DNA from: Yamagishiella unicocca
Lineage: Eukaryota; Chlorophyta; Chlorophyceae; Chlamydomonadales; Volvocaceae
NCBI GenBank assembly: GCA_003116995.1
Contig: BDSL01000041.1
Location: 372,001 to 436,000 of the forward strand
Reading direction: 5' to 3'
Length of the DNA stretch: 64,000 nucleotides
The notes beneath the pieces were generated by a model. The model did not search any database and was not told where the DNA came from. It was given only the letters and a program-made list of their open reading frames with translations. Shown here piece after piece: positions 44,078 through 56,377 of this stretch. A program made the translations under genes and the position numbers. Numbering within the stretch: the first letter of the stretch is position 1; each line of letters opens with the position of its first letter.

Positions 44078-47000
44078 TCATTGCAGTACGAAGGCCTGCT
44101 GCGCCGCCGGCACCACCTCGTACCGCAACCCCACCGACTGGCGCGCCCCCCCCTCCGCCCCCGCCCCCAGCTCCAGGGGCATCTCGAAACACACCTGCTC
44201 GAACAGGCACACGTCGTTCTGCTGGCAGTAGTACACCTTGGCGAGCACCCGCAGTAGCAGCCGCCCGCCCGCGACCGCCGCCGCTGAGCCATTCGCCGCC
44301 GCCGCCGCCACGTCGATGGTGACGCTGGGCGCAGCCGCGTCCGGCAGCTGGCCACTGGCCGGCCGTACGACCACCGCCGTGACGTCAGCAGCGCTCCCTG
44401 GAGCCGCCAGGACCTGCGTGTAGTACCCGCTACCGGCGCCGGCCGTCAGATGGTAGCCGCTCGGCAGGCCAACCGTTATCGTTACAGAGCCGCCACCCGA
44501 TCCAACCGCCAACGGTCCCTGCGACCGCACCAGCTCGAAGCCCGCCGGCACCGCCGCCGGCGTGGCGGCGCCGGCCGCGATCGCCGCCAGCGGATCGACC
44601 CGCGGGTCGGGCACGTCCGTCAGCGCCAGCGTGGTGACCCGACCCGTGGCTGGGTCTAGTTGCCGTACGGCGCCGTTGTTGGTGTCGGCGATGAGGACGG
44701 TCCCTCCAGGGCCCAGGCACAAGCCGGCCGGCTCCGAGAACTGCGCCTCAATGCCGACGCCGTCCAGGAAGCCGGCGGCGCCGCTGCCGGCGATGGTGAC
44801 GATCTCGTTGGTGTTGGGGTTGAGTGCCTTGATCCGGTGGTTGTACGAATCCGCCACGTACACGACGGAGCCGTCGGCGGAGCTGAGCACCGCCAGCGGG
44901 TGCTGCAGCAGCGCCTCGGCTCCGAAACCATCCTTGTCGCCGAACCTGGAGCAGGCGGGGGAACGAGAGGAAATCCTTAGGTCGGCATTGGAAAAGTGGA
45001 ACCGAGTTAGGAAGGCCGGGGGTGTGGGGGGTACGGAGGGTCAGCCCGGGCGGATGCACACAGGCGGCGCCGTACCCGGGTATCCCGATATCTCCCACCA
45101 GCAGCAGCCCACCATCGGCCAACAATCCCTCACCCACAATCGGCACATAACCGACCCAGCCACCGCGGCGCATGCACTCACCGGAAGAGGTTGTCCGAGA
45201 AGAGCGGGTCGCCGCCCACCTTGAGGCCGCTGCCCCCGCTCGATAGGTCCAGCACCCGCACCGTGGACGACTCCGAGTCAGCCACGTACCTGCGGCGGCC
45301 GGTGCAAGGAAAGGCGGGGACAGGGCGGCGGAGAAGACCGCCGTTGAGCACTTTAGCTCGCTCGTGCATTGTCACGCCGACGCGGTGCGCCGGGCAGGGA
45401 AAGCGAGAGTCCGCGCGAGGCGTACGACAGCACGTGAGGTTCAGGCATGTGGGCAGCCCCCGGTAGCCCCCGGTAGCTGGAGAACCCCCGGTGTGATTTC
45501 CTTTTCCAGCGCACTGGCGGCCCCCTGCGGCTGCGTCACCCACATGAGGCCGCTGCCGTCGCGCGCCAGCGACAGACCGCTGGGTTGGGCCCACGAGGTG
45601 GTGAACGGCGTGGGGCCGTTCTGGTTGCGCTCCGAGCCGTTGCCGCTGAAGACCGCAGTGGTTCCGGAGCCCAGCTCCAGGTCCCACACCTGGTGCTGGC
45701 CGGCGAGCGCGATGTAGACGTAGTCCTGCGGGGTGAAAAAAACATATACGGTGATACATACGGGTTGGTGGGTTGGTGGGCAGAGGGGGAAATATTGGAG
45801 GGGAAAGCCGATCACGTTGCTTGCAGTTCCCCTTCGTCGTGCGCCTACGAGGTCCCGCCGTGCAGACGTTGCCCCAAAAAGCAACCAACCGCGCGCGCCG
45901 GCTGGCGCCGTTACCTGGCGCTGCTCCCGCCCCCCCTGGAGGCCCTCTCCTCCCTCCACCCTACCTCAGCGGCATCCAGCTCCACATCCCAGGGCGAGTT
46001 GAGCGGCTGCGGGCCGGGAGGCGCGTGGGGGGGCAGTCCGGCACGTTGAGCCCAAACAGTACGAGGGACGTTCGCCAAAGCCGCCGGACACGTCAGCATC
46101 GCGGCCAAGGAGGAAGCAGGTTAGGTCAGCAACTGCTGCACAGCATGGAGCCTGGGCTGACCTCACAGCCTCCTGTTCAAAATTCCAATCCTCGGCCCCC
46201 CGGCACTAACACCCCGTCCAGTGCCTCCGCAACCCCCCGATTCTCCTAGGGGCCTGGAACCCCCTCCGATCCTGCTAGAGGCCTGGAGCCGCCCCCACTG
46301 GCGTCACCAGGCGCCCAGCAGCGGCGCACCGCCCTTCCTTCACGGCGCTTCGGCTCGTTGCGCTCTTCTCCAAGATATGGCAGTCCGGCCATCCACCGCT
46401 TCCCATCCGGCGCTCTTTCGGCTGCCTGGCTCCCTGCCTCCCTCCCGCCCGCCCCCTCCCTGCAACGCAAAACACACAACACATCTCACACCCCCGACCC
46501 ACCTGCGCCGAGCCCCCGCGGCCGCCCCGGTAGTCCTGCCCCTTGCTGCCGTTGCCTGCCAGCGTGACAACCGTCTTGGCAGCCAGGTCGCAGCAGCGGA
46601 CCTGCAGGCGTGGCATGGCGGGATGTGTAGGCGTGGCGTGACGTGGTGGGGTGGGGTGGGGTGGGTAGGCGCGGCATGGTGGGGTTGCGAGGAAGCCCCG
46701 TGGTGGGGTGGCTGCGCACGGTATGGTGTGTCGTGACATGACGTGGCACCCAACGCTGCAGCCTCTGGAAACCCGCGCAGCGCCCGCGCACCGTAGCAGC
46801 CCCCTATCAGTTCCCTCCGCCCGCCCCTGCTGTTCCCCCCAGCCCCTGCTGTTCCCCCCGGCCCCTGCTGTTCCCCCCAGCCCCTGCTGTTCCCGCACTT
46901 CCCTGCTGTTCCCCCCAGCCCCTGCTATTCCCGCACGCCCCTGCTGTCTCCGCATCACACCGGCAGCCCCTGCTGCCCCCGCACCGCGTGGTTCTCCGTG

Positions 47001-49120
47001 TCCGCCACGAACAGCAGGTTGCGGCGGGGGCTGAAAGCAACGCCCTGCGGCCGGTTCAGCGCGGCGGCCTCGAAGGAGCCGTCCTGGAGCGCTGGGCCGT
47101 TGCCTGCCGTACCGAGAGAGGGTGCGGCACCCGCGGGGCGCGGGGGGTGAGGAGTCGTCGGGTTCGGCCGCAAGGAATCATGGAGTGGGGTCAGTGGAGT
47201 GGAGTCGGCGGAGTGGGGTTAGTGGAGTGGGGTCGCCGGAGTTGTAAGCTTACAGGAGCGGACAACGAGTGGGTGGGGCTTATGGAGGGCCAGGCAATCA
47301 GGGCGCATTACCGCCGCCGTTCGCTGCAACCCGCTACACCGGTCTCTGCGGCTCCTAGGCCCCGTTGCTGCCCTCCGGCTGCTGCACCCACCTCCGATCT
47401 GCTCGATGAATTTGCCGCCCAGGTCGGTGACCACGATCCGGTGGTTGTTGGAGTCGGAGATGAAGAGCCGCCCGCCCGCCACGTCACACGCGATCTTGCC
47501 AGGGTATCGCAGCGGGCTGGCGGCCGCACCCTGCGAGCGGTAGTTGGGTGAGTTAGTGAGTGGGCGACGCAAAGGATACGAGACAAGAATGGTACGACGT
47601 CATAGTGGGGGCCGCTGTGCAAACGGAGTTCTTCCGAGAGCAAATCGCCAGGAGCCCGTTTGGAGGCGTATATTACCCCGTTTGGAGGCGTATATTACCC
47701 CGTTTGGAGGCGTATATTACCCCGTTTGGAGGCGTATATTACCCCGTTTGGAGGCGTATATTACCCCGTTTGGAGGCGTATATTACCCCGTTTGGAGGCG
47801 TATATTACCCCGTTTGGAGGCGTATATTACCCCGTTTGACGGTGTTTGCATCCATGTTTGCGTGCGTACGCAGGACAACACACGCAGAGGGTCGCTGGAG
47901 GGAAACGAGGGGCGCAGAAAGGTGACGATGGTGGGTCCAACCATCCCGACCCACCTGCTGCAGCTTGTTTCGCTCCAGCGCCAGCGGCAGCGGTGTGGAC
48001 CCGTCCAGGTCGCCCGTCTCGCCGTAGAACTCCAGCGCGGCGTTGATGAGGTCCTCCAGGTCCTGCCGCGGGACGAGCACCGTACACAAACGGCCGTACG
48101 GCCGTACCGTCGTGCGTGAGTAAGCACCAGCACGACGCGCGCACGGCACCAGGCGTGCATGCACGGCATCAGCCACGGCTCGGCCTCACCCACTGCGCCC
48201 ACCCACCCGATCCCCACTGGCCCTACCCGCGCCGAACCTTTGCGGGCTGCCATCCTTTACGTACAATGCGAAAAGACCTGTAGAGGATACCCAATGTCCC
48301 ATACCCCATCTGACCTCCCGGCTCCAGCCCCCTGTCAGCTGCCTCCCCGCCTGCCCGCCAACCTGCTGACATCCCTCCCCGCCTGTCCGCCAACCTGCCG
48401 ATGTCCCATACCCCATCTAACCTCCCGCCACCAGGTCCCCGTCAGCTGCCTCCCCGCCTCCCCTCCTGCCCACCAACCTGCCGGTGTCCCTCGCCCGACA
48501 GCATGGCAATCAGCCTCCCCCTTGGCGACACCACCGCCAGTGTGGGCCAGGAGCTGACCCCCAGGGCCGCCCACACCGCCATGCCGCGGTCGTTGACCAC
48601 CGGGTGGCTGATGTCGTACCGCAGTACGGCGGAGCGGATGGCGGAGCTGCGGGCGGGAAAAGAGAGGCGACGGGGGAGGCACCGAGGCCGAGGGAGATGT
48701 GAGGATGGGCCCTCTCAAGGCTCCTCAACCGCCCTCCACCCCCTTTCCCAGCCATCCTCCACCCCCCCCAAGCCCCCTCAGGCCCTTCCAAAGCCCTCCC
48801 AACCCCTTGCCCCACCTGTCCTTCTCGTTATCGAACTTGGCGCTGTGCACCCCCACCACAGCGACCGGGGCGCCGGCGAACTGGGACTCCAGCTGGGCCA
48901 GGTCCTGGCGGGCCGGGAGATTGGTGGATTGAGGGGTTTCGGAGCTTGGGTTTCTTTGAGGTTTGGAGGCGGAGGGGGAGGGGAGGGCTCGTTGGGTCAG
49001 CACACGTCCCCGTCCCGCACTCGGGCTCACCCCCCGGGTACGTTCCTTTCCCCACCAGATACATACCCCTCCCCCCCCCTCGCAGCAACCAGCCCTCCGG
49101 GTCCTACCGGCAGCACGTGG

Positions 49121-49152
<32 letters not shown>

Positions 49153-51421
49153 CAGCACCACCACCCGACCCGCCAGGCTGCCCCGGGAGGAGGGCGGCCC
49201 CGCCACGCTGAGCGGCGCGGAGTTGAGCCAGTCGGCACCGCGGGGGAAGTCCGGCACCTCCTGCAGCGGGAGGGGAGGGACGCGGGAGGTTGAGAGGATC
49301 GGCGAGGGCAGGAGGGGGAAGGGGCGAGAAGGCCCGGTGACACGACATAAGGAACGAAGGGCAGAAACTAGCTGGCGGTTAGGTTGTGACCCTCGGGGAG
49401 GAGGGCGGGGTAGCGAGGAGAGGAGGGTACCCATGGCGATGATGAAGAGGAAAGGAAGGGAAAATGTTGGTGGACGTCGCAAGGCCCCCCTCCTTGCCCC
49501 CCACCTGGCCCCCCACCTGGCCCCCCTCCTGGCCCCCCTCCTGCCTCCTCGGCGTCCCTGCCTCACCCGGCCCCCTCCGCGGCGTTCCAGGTCAGCAATG
49601 TAGCGCTTGAAGGCCGCCACCCGGTCGGCACCTGGGTCCGTGGGGGCGGGGGCCTGCGTGAGGGGCAGGGCGGGGCGGGGCAGGGCGGGGCAGGGGCAGG
49701 GGCAGGGCAGGCAGATGATGGGTGGCGGCGGGAGGGCGGAGGGGTCGGAAGCTCGGAACACGAGAGCGGAATAGGTCCGTGCTGGAGGCGCGGAGGCCGT
49801 AACCAGCATGCATGACGGCGAGAAGAGGGGTGGTGACACGGAGGGAGGGAGAGGCCGGCCCCGGCACTACCAACGCGGCGGCGGCCCGGCAGCAAAGCAT
49901 GGCTCCCAGTGCCTGCAGCGCAGCTCGCAGCACTAAACCCTAAACAACTTTGAAACAACCAGCCGCATCAGGCAAAAGCGCCGCGCGATGATTCCCTCAA
50001 CCACACCCTGACCCGCGGCTGTACGCGGCGACTCGTGGCGACTTGGGCCGTAGGTAGGCGCAAGCCACCTTCACAGCCATCCGCTCCGCCACCACCCCAC
50101 ACTGCCGTTACATATGCCGTGTAACCGTCTACGCGCCATCTCCCCAGTCCCCACCACCACCCGGCCCCACACACCGGCGGCGGCAGCAGCGCGTTCAGCA
50201 GCGCCTGCGGGCTGGCGAAGGACATGGCCTTTGCACGAGTGGCCGCCACGTAGAAGCAGCCCGCGGCTCCGGCCAGAGAGGCGAACTTGAACAGATCGCG
50301 GCGAGTGGTGCGGTAGCCGCCGGGCAGGGGCACTAGCTCGTTGAGCCACACCTGCGGCTGCGGCGGAGGTTACACCAAGGGAAACCAGATGGGGATGCGA
50401 GGGAAACCAGGTGGGTGCGTAGGTTGCAACGGAAACCAGATGGGGATGCGAGGGAAACCAGGTGGGGGCGTATGTGGAGAGAGGGGGGGGAGAGAGAGGC
50501 GGGAGGAGGTTGCGACTTGCGAGGGAAACCCGTGTACGCGCAGAAGCTCCCTTCGTGACAGACATCTGGGGGTGCAGGTAGGGTGCGGCGGAGGCAGGGT
50601 GAGGGGTGCGGGGTGCGCGGTGGTGCCGGGTAGGGAGTGTGTGGTGGTTAGTGGTTAGTGGTGGTGGTTGGTGGTTAGTGGGGTTGCATTCACGGGAATA
50701 TGGCGTTCCTTGCCTTCTCGCGCCCTCAGTTAACCCTTCTGAGCCCAAACCGCCTCCCTGGAGCCGCCTGGTACCACTTGCCCCTCCCTGGAGCCACCTG
50801 GCGTCACTTGCCCCTCCCTGGAGCCGCCTGGTACCACTTGCCCCTCTCTAACCCCCTCGGGCTGCATCCGTCCCCAAACCCAGATGGCAGAAGGCGCACA
50901 GTCCAGGTGAGCTTGAGCTGAGCAGGGAGCCGCAGCAGGCGGGTGTTGTTAGCCGAGGGGTTTGCGAGGAAAGGCCGCGTAATGGGGAATCGATTGGGAA
51001 ACCATTTGGTACATAGGTTTGGAGATGCATGCTGGAGGACTTGGTAGAGGAAACGAAGGGGGGAGACCTCCAGAGGCCGGCCACCGCCACACGGCCGCGC
51101 GCGTTTCTCGCGCACACGTACCTTTTCACTGCCAGTGTTGCTGCTACTGCTGCCGCTGCTGCTCCTGGTTGTACTTGAGCTAGCGGCAGTCGTCCCCAAC
51201 GGAGCAGCAGGTCCGCTCATTGCACCCGGAGCAATCGCGCCCTCCGGTTTGGGCGGCTCGGTTGTGGCTGTGGTGTCCGCTGGGGCATCACTAGGGCGGC
51301 CTTCAGGCCCGACCCGGCACACAGTGCGCTTGCAGGTTTGGGCATGTGTACGTGTTGATGGTACCGATGGGCGCGTTGATTGCTGGCCTCGGCCACATCC
51401 TTGGCTTTTTGCTTGCAGCAT
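44078..51421 (-). CDS. SOQ1: SOQ1-like thylakoid protein: membrane anchor, thioredoxin-like and NHL domains
   Basis: Fourteen minus-strand exons: 51421-51122, 50351-50175, 49653-49567, 49260-49108, 48904-48816, 48646-48478, 48062-47955, 47530-47392, 47103-46985, 46601-46503, 46006-45965, 45725-45544, 45289-45182 and 44945-44078. They join in phase to 879 residues. Order: a Ser/Thr-rich leader (1-100), [17 protein letters not shown] with a membrane helix (about 115-140), a thioredoxin-like domain with [14 protein letters not shown] (about 225-240) and HPVVNDRG, an NHL beta-propeller (about 362-680, e.g. [18 protein letters not shown] and VADTENHA), and a beta-rich C-terminal domain with YYCQQNDVC. 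Arabidopsis SOQ1 suppresses slow photoprotective quenching (qH) from the thylakoid lumen side and also has a stromal HAD domain before the helix. I find no HAD domain here. Intron 1 (50352-51121) is the only place another exon could hide. Confidence 0.92.
47655..47843. repeat. 21-bp minisatellite in a SOQ1 intron
   Basis: Eight full copies of CCCGTTTGGAGGCGTATATT plus one base, with a partial ninth, lie between the exons at 47530 and 47955. Copies look identical, indicating recent expansion. The frame stays open on the plus strand only because the unit is a multiple of three. Confidence 0.95.
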
Positions 51422-51951
51422 TTGTTCGGCTTTTGGCGATCAGCTCGCACAACTTAAGCAATCCTTAATTAAGGCGCGCTGCACAGGATGTTTTATGGCA
51501 TTTACTATAATCCAGCGTCGCTGCGTCACCACTGAAATGACGGGTACTGCTCGTTGGAGAATATGCAGGCAAAGACGGTTTTCTTCTGAAGGTATATCGT
51601 ATATCTTATTCACTCCTTCCATGTTAACGCAAGCTTGTCTTAACTAACAACCAGGACGAGTGGTGACTACGACCCCACAGACCCAAGGGGCCTCCTGATT
51701 CCCAGCACGCATCAATGAAATTGGATATTTTAGCATTAATGCCATTTTTTCACAACCATGTCATACGCGTTTGACCTCTTGCGGCAGCCCTTTGCCAGCC
51801 GGTAGCGCGAGCGACTGAACGTTTGCGAAAGCAACCACTGTATCGGAGAGGCACAACTGTGTTGCTGACCGCATCGTCAAACTTTATAACTCAAACATTT
51901 AGCGAATCGAGTGCTTCACGTTTTTCGTCAGTCGCGCAACATCAGCTCGCC
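51422..51951. promoter_or_regulatory. shared upstream region of SOQ1 and the acyl-CoA synthetase
   Basis: This 530-bp AT-richer stretch separates the two divergent start codons and must carry both promoters and 5' UTRs. I see no additional exon that would extend SOQ1 with a HAD domain. Confidence 0.5.
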
Positions 51952-54900
51952 ATGTCGAAACTTCTGGCCAGGGCGGGCAAGAACTTGGGGCGCACCGCCA
52001 TCGTGTCAAACAAGCAAATTTATAGGTATGCAAGCAGCCAGCTCTGTGGGGTACGCAAAGCGTGACCACGTCCATCAAGTCAATCAGCACGTACGCACCG
52101 CTGTTGCATAACGGCACGTCAGCTATCGCCCGTGCTAGGAAGTCCAGTAACTGTTCGGGTCGGGGCACGTGGTCGCAGCCCGGGTCGTAGCCCCGGACGC
52201 CGCTCTCCAACACACTCCCCAGCTCCTGACGGCTGCATCCCGCTTCCTCTCACGAAGCACCTCGGCGGCAGGGGCTGCCATCTCCGCCGCAGCTCCTCCT
52301 AGACCCCTGCCCCCACCTAGACCCTCACTCCGCCCACTCGCTCCCAACCCCCCTGACGCCCGCACCACCTGTTTCCCTCTCAAACCTCTGTCGCATCCGT
52401 GTCGTATCCTTCCTCAGTTATGAGCACATCCTGACTGCGGCGGAGGCCATTGGCGCCGACCTGGCGAAGAAGCTCCGAAACCCAGTAAAAGCGGCGGGCG
52501 GCGCTGCCGCCGACAAGCCCCCTCGGGTTGGCCTCTACGCGGCGCCAGGTCCCGAGTACCTCGCGGCCACGTGGGCCGTGTGGCAGGCGGGCGGCATTGT
52601 CGTACCGTTGGCCACATCCCATCCCCCGCCGGAGCTGTCGTACGTGTGTCAGGATGCCGGCGTGTCGGCGGTGGGTGGTGCTTGGCTTGACCGGTGTGCG
52701 GCACGGGGCGAGGTTTCCGGAGCGGGGTCCCGGGAGGAGGGCCGCCATGATGCCTGAAAAAGATTGGCGGTGGGTTGGGATTGGCTGGGCATGGGATTGA
52801 GACAGCGAGGTCCACTTGTTGAGGCGGGCAGTATGCGACTTGCCGCTGCAGATCAGCTGTGCCTTAGAGGAGGTTCCGCAGCAGTTGTGTCCCTTTCTTC
52901 ATTGCGAAACCCCATTGCCAAAACGGCCTGGTGGAAAAAGTACCTCCCTCGGCTCAGTGCCACCACAACACGCATCCCCCACCAAGAACATCCAACCCAA
53001 TCCCCCGCGTGGACACGCCCACGACGCTCCGGAACCACACCGCAGGTCCTCGCGCCGCCCGACCAGGAGTCCCGTCTGGGACCCATCGCTCACAACCACG
53101 GCGTTGCACTGCAGTTGCTGGAGCCCTTGAGCGGCAGTAGCGGCAGCGGCGGCAGCAGCAGCAGTAGCGGCAGCGGCAGCAGCAGCAGTAGCGGCAGTAG
53201 CAGCAGCGGCGGCGGCCTGGGCCCTGACGACGCGGCCGCCGTTCTGGCTGACCTGTCGGATGTGCGCGGCAGCAGCTCCTCCGGTGCTCTCATCATCTAC
53301 ACCAGCGGCACCACCGGCAAGCCCAAGGGGGTGCTGCACACACACAGGTGAGGTGGAGGTCCCCGGGGGCCAGGGGGCCGCGGAGGCGGCGGGAGGCGGC
53401 GGGAGAGGAATGTGAGGGGGTGCCAATCCTTCGCCACTGCAGACACATAGCGGTTACAGACACGGCGCCCATTTTTAAGGGCGGCGTCACATCAAGGAAG
53501 AGTATGGTATGCTCCCGCCCCGCCGTACGGTGCGGTGCCGTACGGTGCGGGATTCCCGAAGCTGCTGCCCCAACCCCGGCCCTGAATCCTGGACCCGCCG
53601 GACACCTACCTGACAACCCCACACGCACCACAACACACGCTGCTTGCCGCGCGTTAAACCTTTTTGTTGTTCCTTTTTGTTGTATCTTTTTGCTTCTAGA
53701 TATGACCCACTCTGCTTGACCGCCCAGCACATCTCACCGAGGACTCCCCTCGATCCCCCTTGCCACAAAGTGTCGGTATCGGTGCAACTGACACGTGCCT
53801 TCTCGAGCCTTGCCTCCCCCTCCCCTTCTGTCGCTGTGTGCCTCCCACCTTCCTGCCCAGGAGCCTGCACGCGCAGGTCCACTCGCTTGCCTCCGCCTGG
53901 CGCTGGAGTCCTCGCGACACGCTGCTGCACTCGCTGCCGCTGCACCACATCCACGGCATCGTCAACGCGCTCTACTGCCCCGCGGCGGTGGGCGCCTGCG
54001 TGGAGTTCGCTGCCAAGTTCTCGCCGGCGGCGGTGTGGCAGCGACTTGAGGTGCGCAGCTGCAGGGCGGCAGCAGCAGGGGGGAAGCAGGGGGGACGCGA
54101 AGAGGAGGAGGAGGCGGAGGAGGAGGAGGAGGAGTGCTACCTTCTTGCCTGTCTGGGAGGGCGGGCAACGCCCCTTGTGGTCACACCCGGCCACATCTGT
54201 CGCGGTCCCGGTGACAGGATACTCCCACCCCTTTCGGCCCCCAAACTCATCCCGCGCCAGTTACGGCCCCTTCCATCTCCCCGCCCCCTCCACCTTCCCG
54301 CCCCCTCCATCTCTCCGCCCCCTCCATCTCCCCGCTCCCTCCCCTCCCTCCGCGTCTGCACCCCCACCCAGTCTGGCGACGTGTCGGTGTTCATGGGCGT
54401 CCCCACCATGTACTCCTACCTGCTGGCGCACTACGACGCGCAGGCAGCCCACCCAGACCGCCAGGCGTCCATGCGGCGCGCGGCGGCGGCGATGCGGCTC
54501 AGCATCAGCGGCTCGTCCGCCTGCCCCGTGCCCATTATGAACAGGTGGGTGGCATAAGAACGCTGGGACGCGATAGGGGCAGGATAGTTGGCGCATGGTT
54601 GTCGGACACCGGTTTTGTGAATAGGTGGGGGGGTTGAGAGGAACAAGGGAGAGTGGCATAAAGGCCGGGTTACACGACATGGGTAGAATAGCTGGCCGCA
54701 TTGAACTGGGGGAAAGGGGGGCACTGGGGCTGGGGCTCAAGGGGAGGGAGGGACCCCACTGAGCTGGAGTTTGGCTGGGGGTGAGCTGCCGGCCGTTTCG
54801 CGTCTTGTTTTGGGGCTCCATCGAGTGCCAGAAGGATGCTACACTTGCGGCACGGTGTCGAGTGATGCGCTTGTCAGCCGTTGCTCCTTTTCCTCCCCTC

Positions 54901-56377
54901 TTTCCTGCCCCTCCTTTTCACCTCTGCTCCCTCCCACCCCTGCACCCCTGCTGGGCGGCGACCTGCCGGCGACGGCGGCGGCGGTGCGGCGTCGTACAGG
55001 TGGCGGGAGCTCAGCGGCGACTACCTGCTGGAGCGGTACGGCATGACGGAGATCGGCATGGCGCTCTCCAATCCGTACGAGGTACGAGAGTACGACGCCG
55101 TGCGGGATTGCTTGAGGGCACGTTGCGCCCTGCCGGGGAGGCAGCTCTCCGTCGCAAGCCTCCGACCGCCCCGCCCTGACCCCCTCTTTCCCCGCTAACA
55201 TAACCCCCATCCAGGGCGAGAGGCGGCCCGGCAGCGTGGGCTCGCCCCTCCCTGGAGTGGAGGTGCGTATCGCGCCCGACGGGCAGCTGCTGGTGCGCGG
55301 CGACAACGTGTTTTCTGAGTACTGGGGCCGCCCGGGCGCCACTGCGGAGGCATTCGACTCGGAGGGCTTCTTCTTGACAGGTGTGGCGAGGTCCCGCTCC
55401 GGGTTTTAGGGTTTTGGGATGGGAGGCGGCCGGCGGCGGGAGGCAGGGGGCGTTTGTCACCTGGCGGTCCCCCCGAGGCGACATGGGTTGCGTTCCGCGG
55501 AGCTGATCGCAGTTGGTTGTGAACCCACAACCGCCAACCACCGTCGCGTGCCCCGCGCAGGCGACACCGCCAGCGTCTCGGGCTCGCCGCCGTACTACGC
55601 AATCGAGGGCCGCACCAGCGTCGACATCATCAAGTCCAGCGGATACAAGATCTCGGCGCTACAGGTGATGCGATGACTGTGGTGACTTGGCGGACTTGGC
55701 AGCACGCATTGTAACTCGCTTCTCCGCCGCCGTTGGCTGGCTCCTAATTGTCCGCGTCCCCGATGTGCATTGTGCCGATGCGCGCGCGAAAACCCGCACC
55801 TTGACTCTCGGAACGCCGTCGCCGCCGCCGTCGCCGCGTGTCGTACAGATCGAGAGCGTGGTTCTGGAGCACCCAGGCATAGCCGAGGTCGCCGTACTGG
55901 GCGTGCCCGACGAGACGTTCGGGGAGGTGGTCACGGCGCTGGTGGCGGCAAAGGAGCTCGCGGCTGCGGCTGTTGGGGCAGGCGACGGCTCAGCAGCAGC
56001 GAGGACTGCTACGCGGCCGGACGTGGGCGAGCTGCAGCGCTTCTGCAGGGAGCGGATGGCGCCCTACCAGGTGAGGGTCCATGTTGGGGTCTGTGTTGGG
56101 GTCCGGCTTTTCCCGCTTCGCATGTGCCCGGTTGCGGCACTCCCCGCCAGCCCGGACCGGCCCGCTGACTGCCCCTCCGCCCCCGCCCGCCCTCAACCCA
56201 CCCCTCCGGCCATGCACCAACGGTCCTGTCCTTTTCGCGTCAACGGTCTTTAAGCTGCCTCCCCCCCCGCAGGTCCCCAAGCGCTGGCAGTGGGTGTCCT
56301 CGTTGCCCCGCAACGCCATGGGCAAGGTGAACAAGAAGGAGCTGCTGCGGCTGCTGCAGGCGGGGCAGCTGGCGTGA
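51952..56377 (+). CDS. AAE13: acyl-CoA synthetase, malonyl-CoA synthetase (AAE13/ACSF3) type
   Basis: Ten exons (51952-52025, 52418-52670, 53046-53347, 53861-54050, 54372-54544, 55000-55081, 55215-55380, 55561-55664, 55849-56070, 56273-56377) join in phase to 556 residues. AMP-forming motifs are complete: [68 protein letters not shown] and the C-terminal [11 protein letters not shown] with the adenylation Lys. The overall pattern fits AAE13/ACSF3 enzymes, which activate malonate to malonyl-CoA with ATP; specificity is inferred from family resemblance only. Exon 3 contains an in-frame Ser/Gly run from an AGCGGC microsatellite (about 53130-53215), absent from typical members. There is no strong targeting peptide before [16 protein letters not shown], so it may be cytosolic or mitochondrial. 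Confidence 0.88.

Noticed and set aside
47560..47925. Plus-strand open frames of 120-190 codons through the 21-bp array
   Set aside because: They exist only because the repeat unit is divisible by three; the array is in a SOQ1 intron on the other strand.
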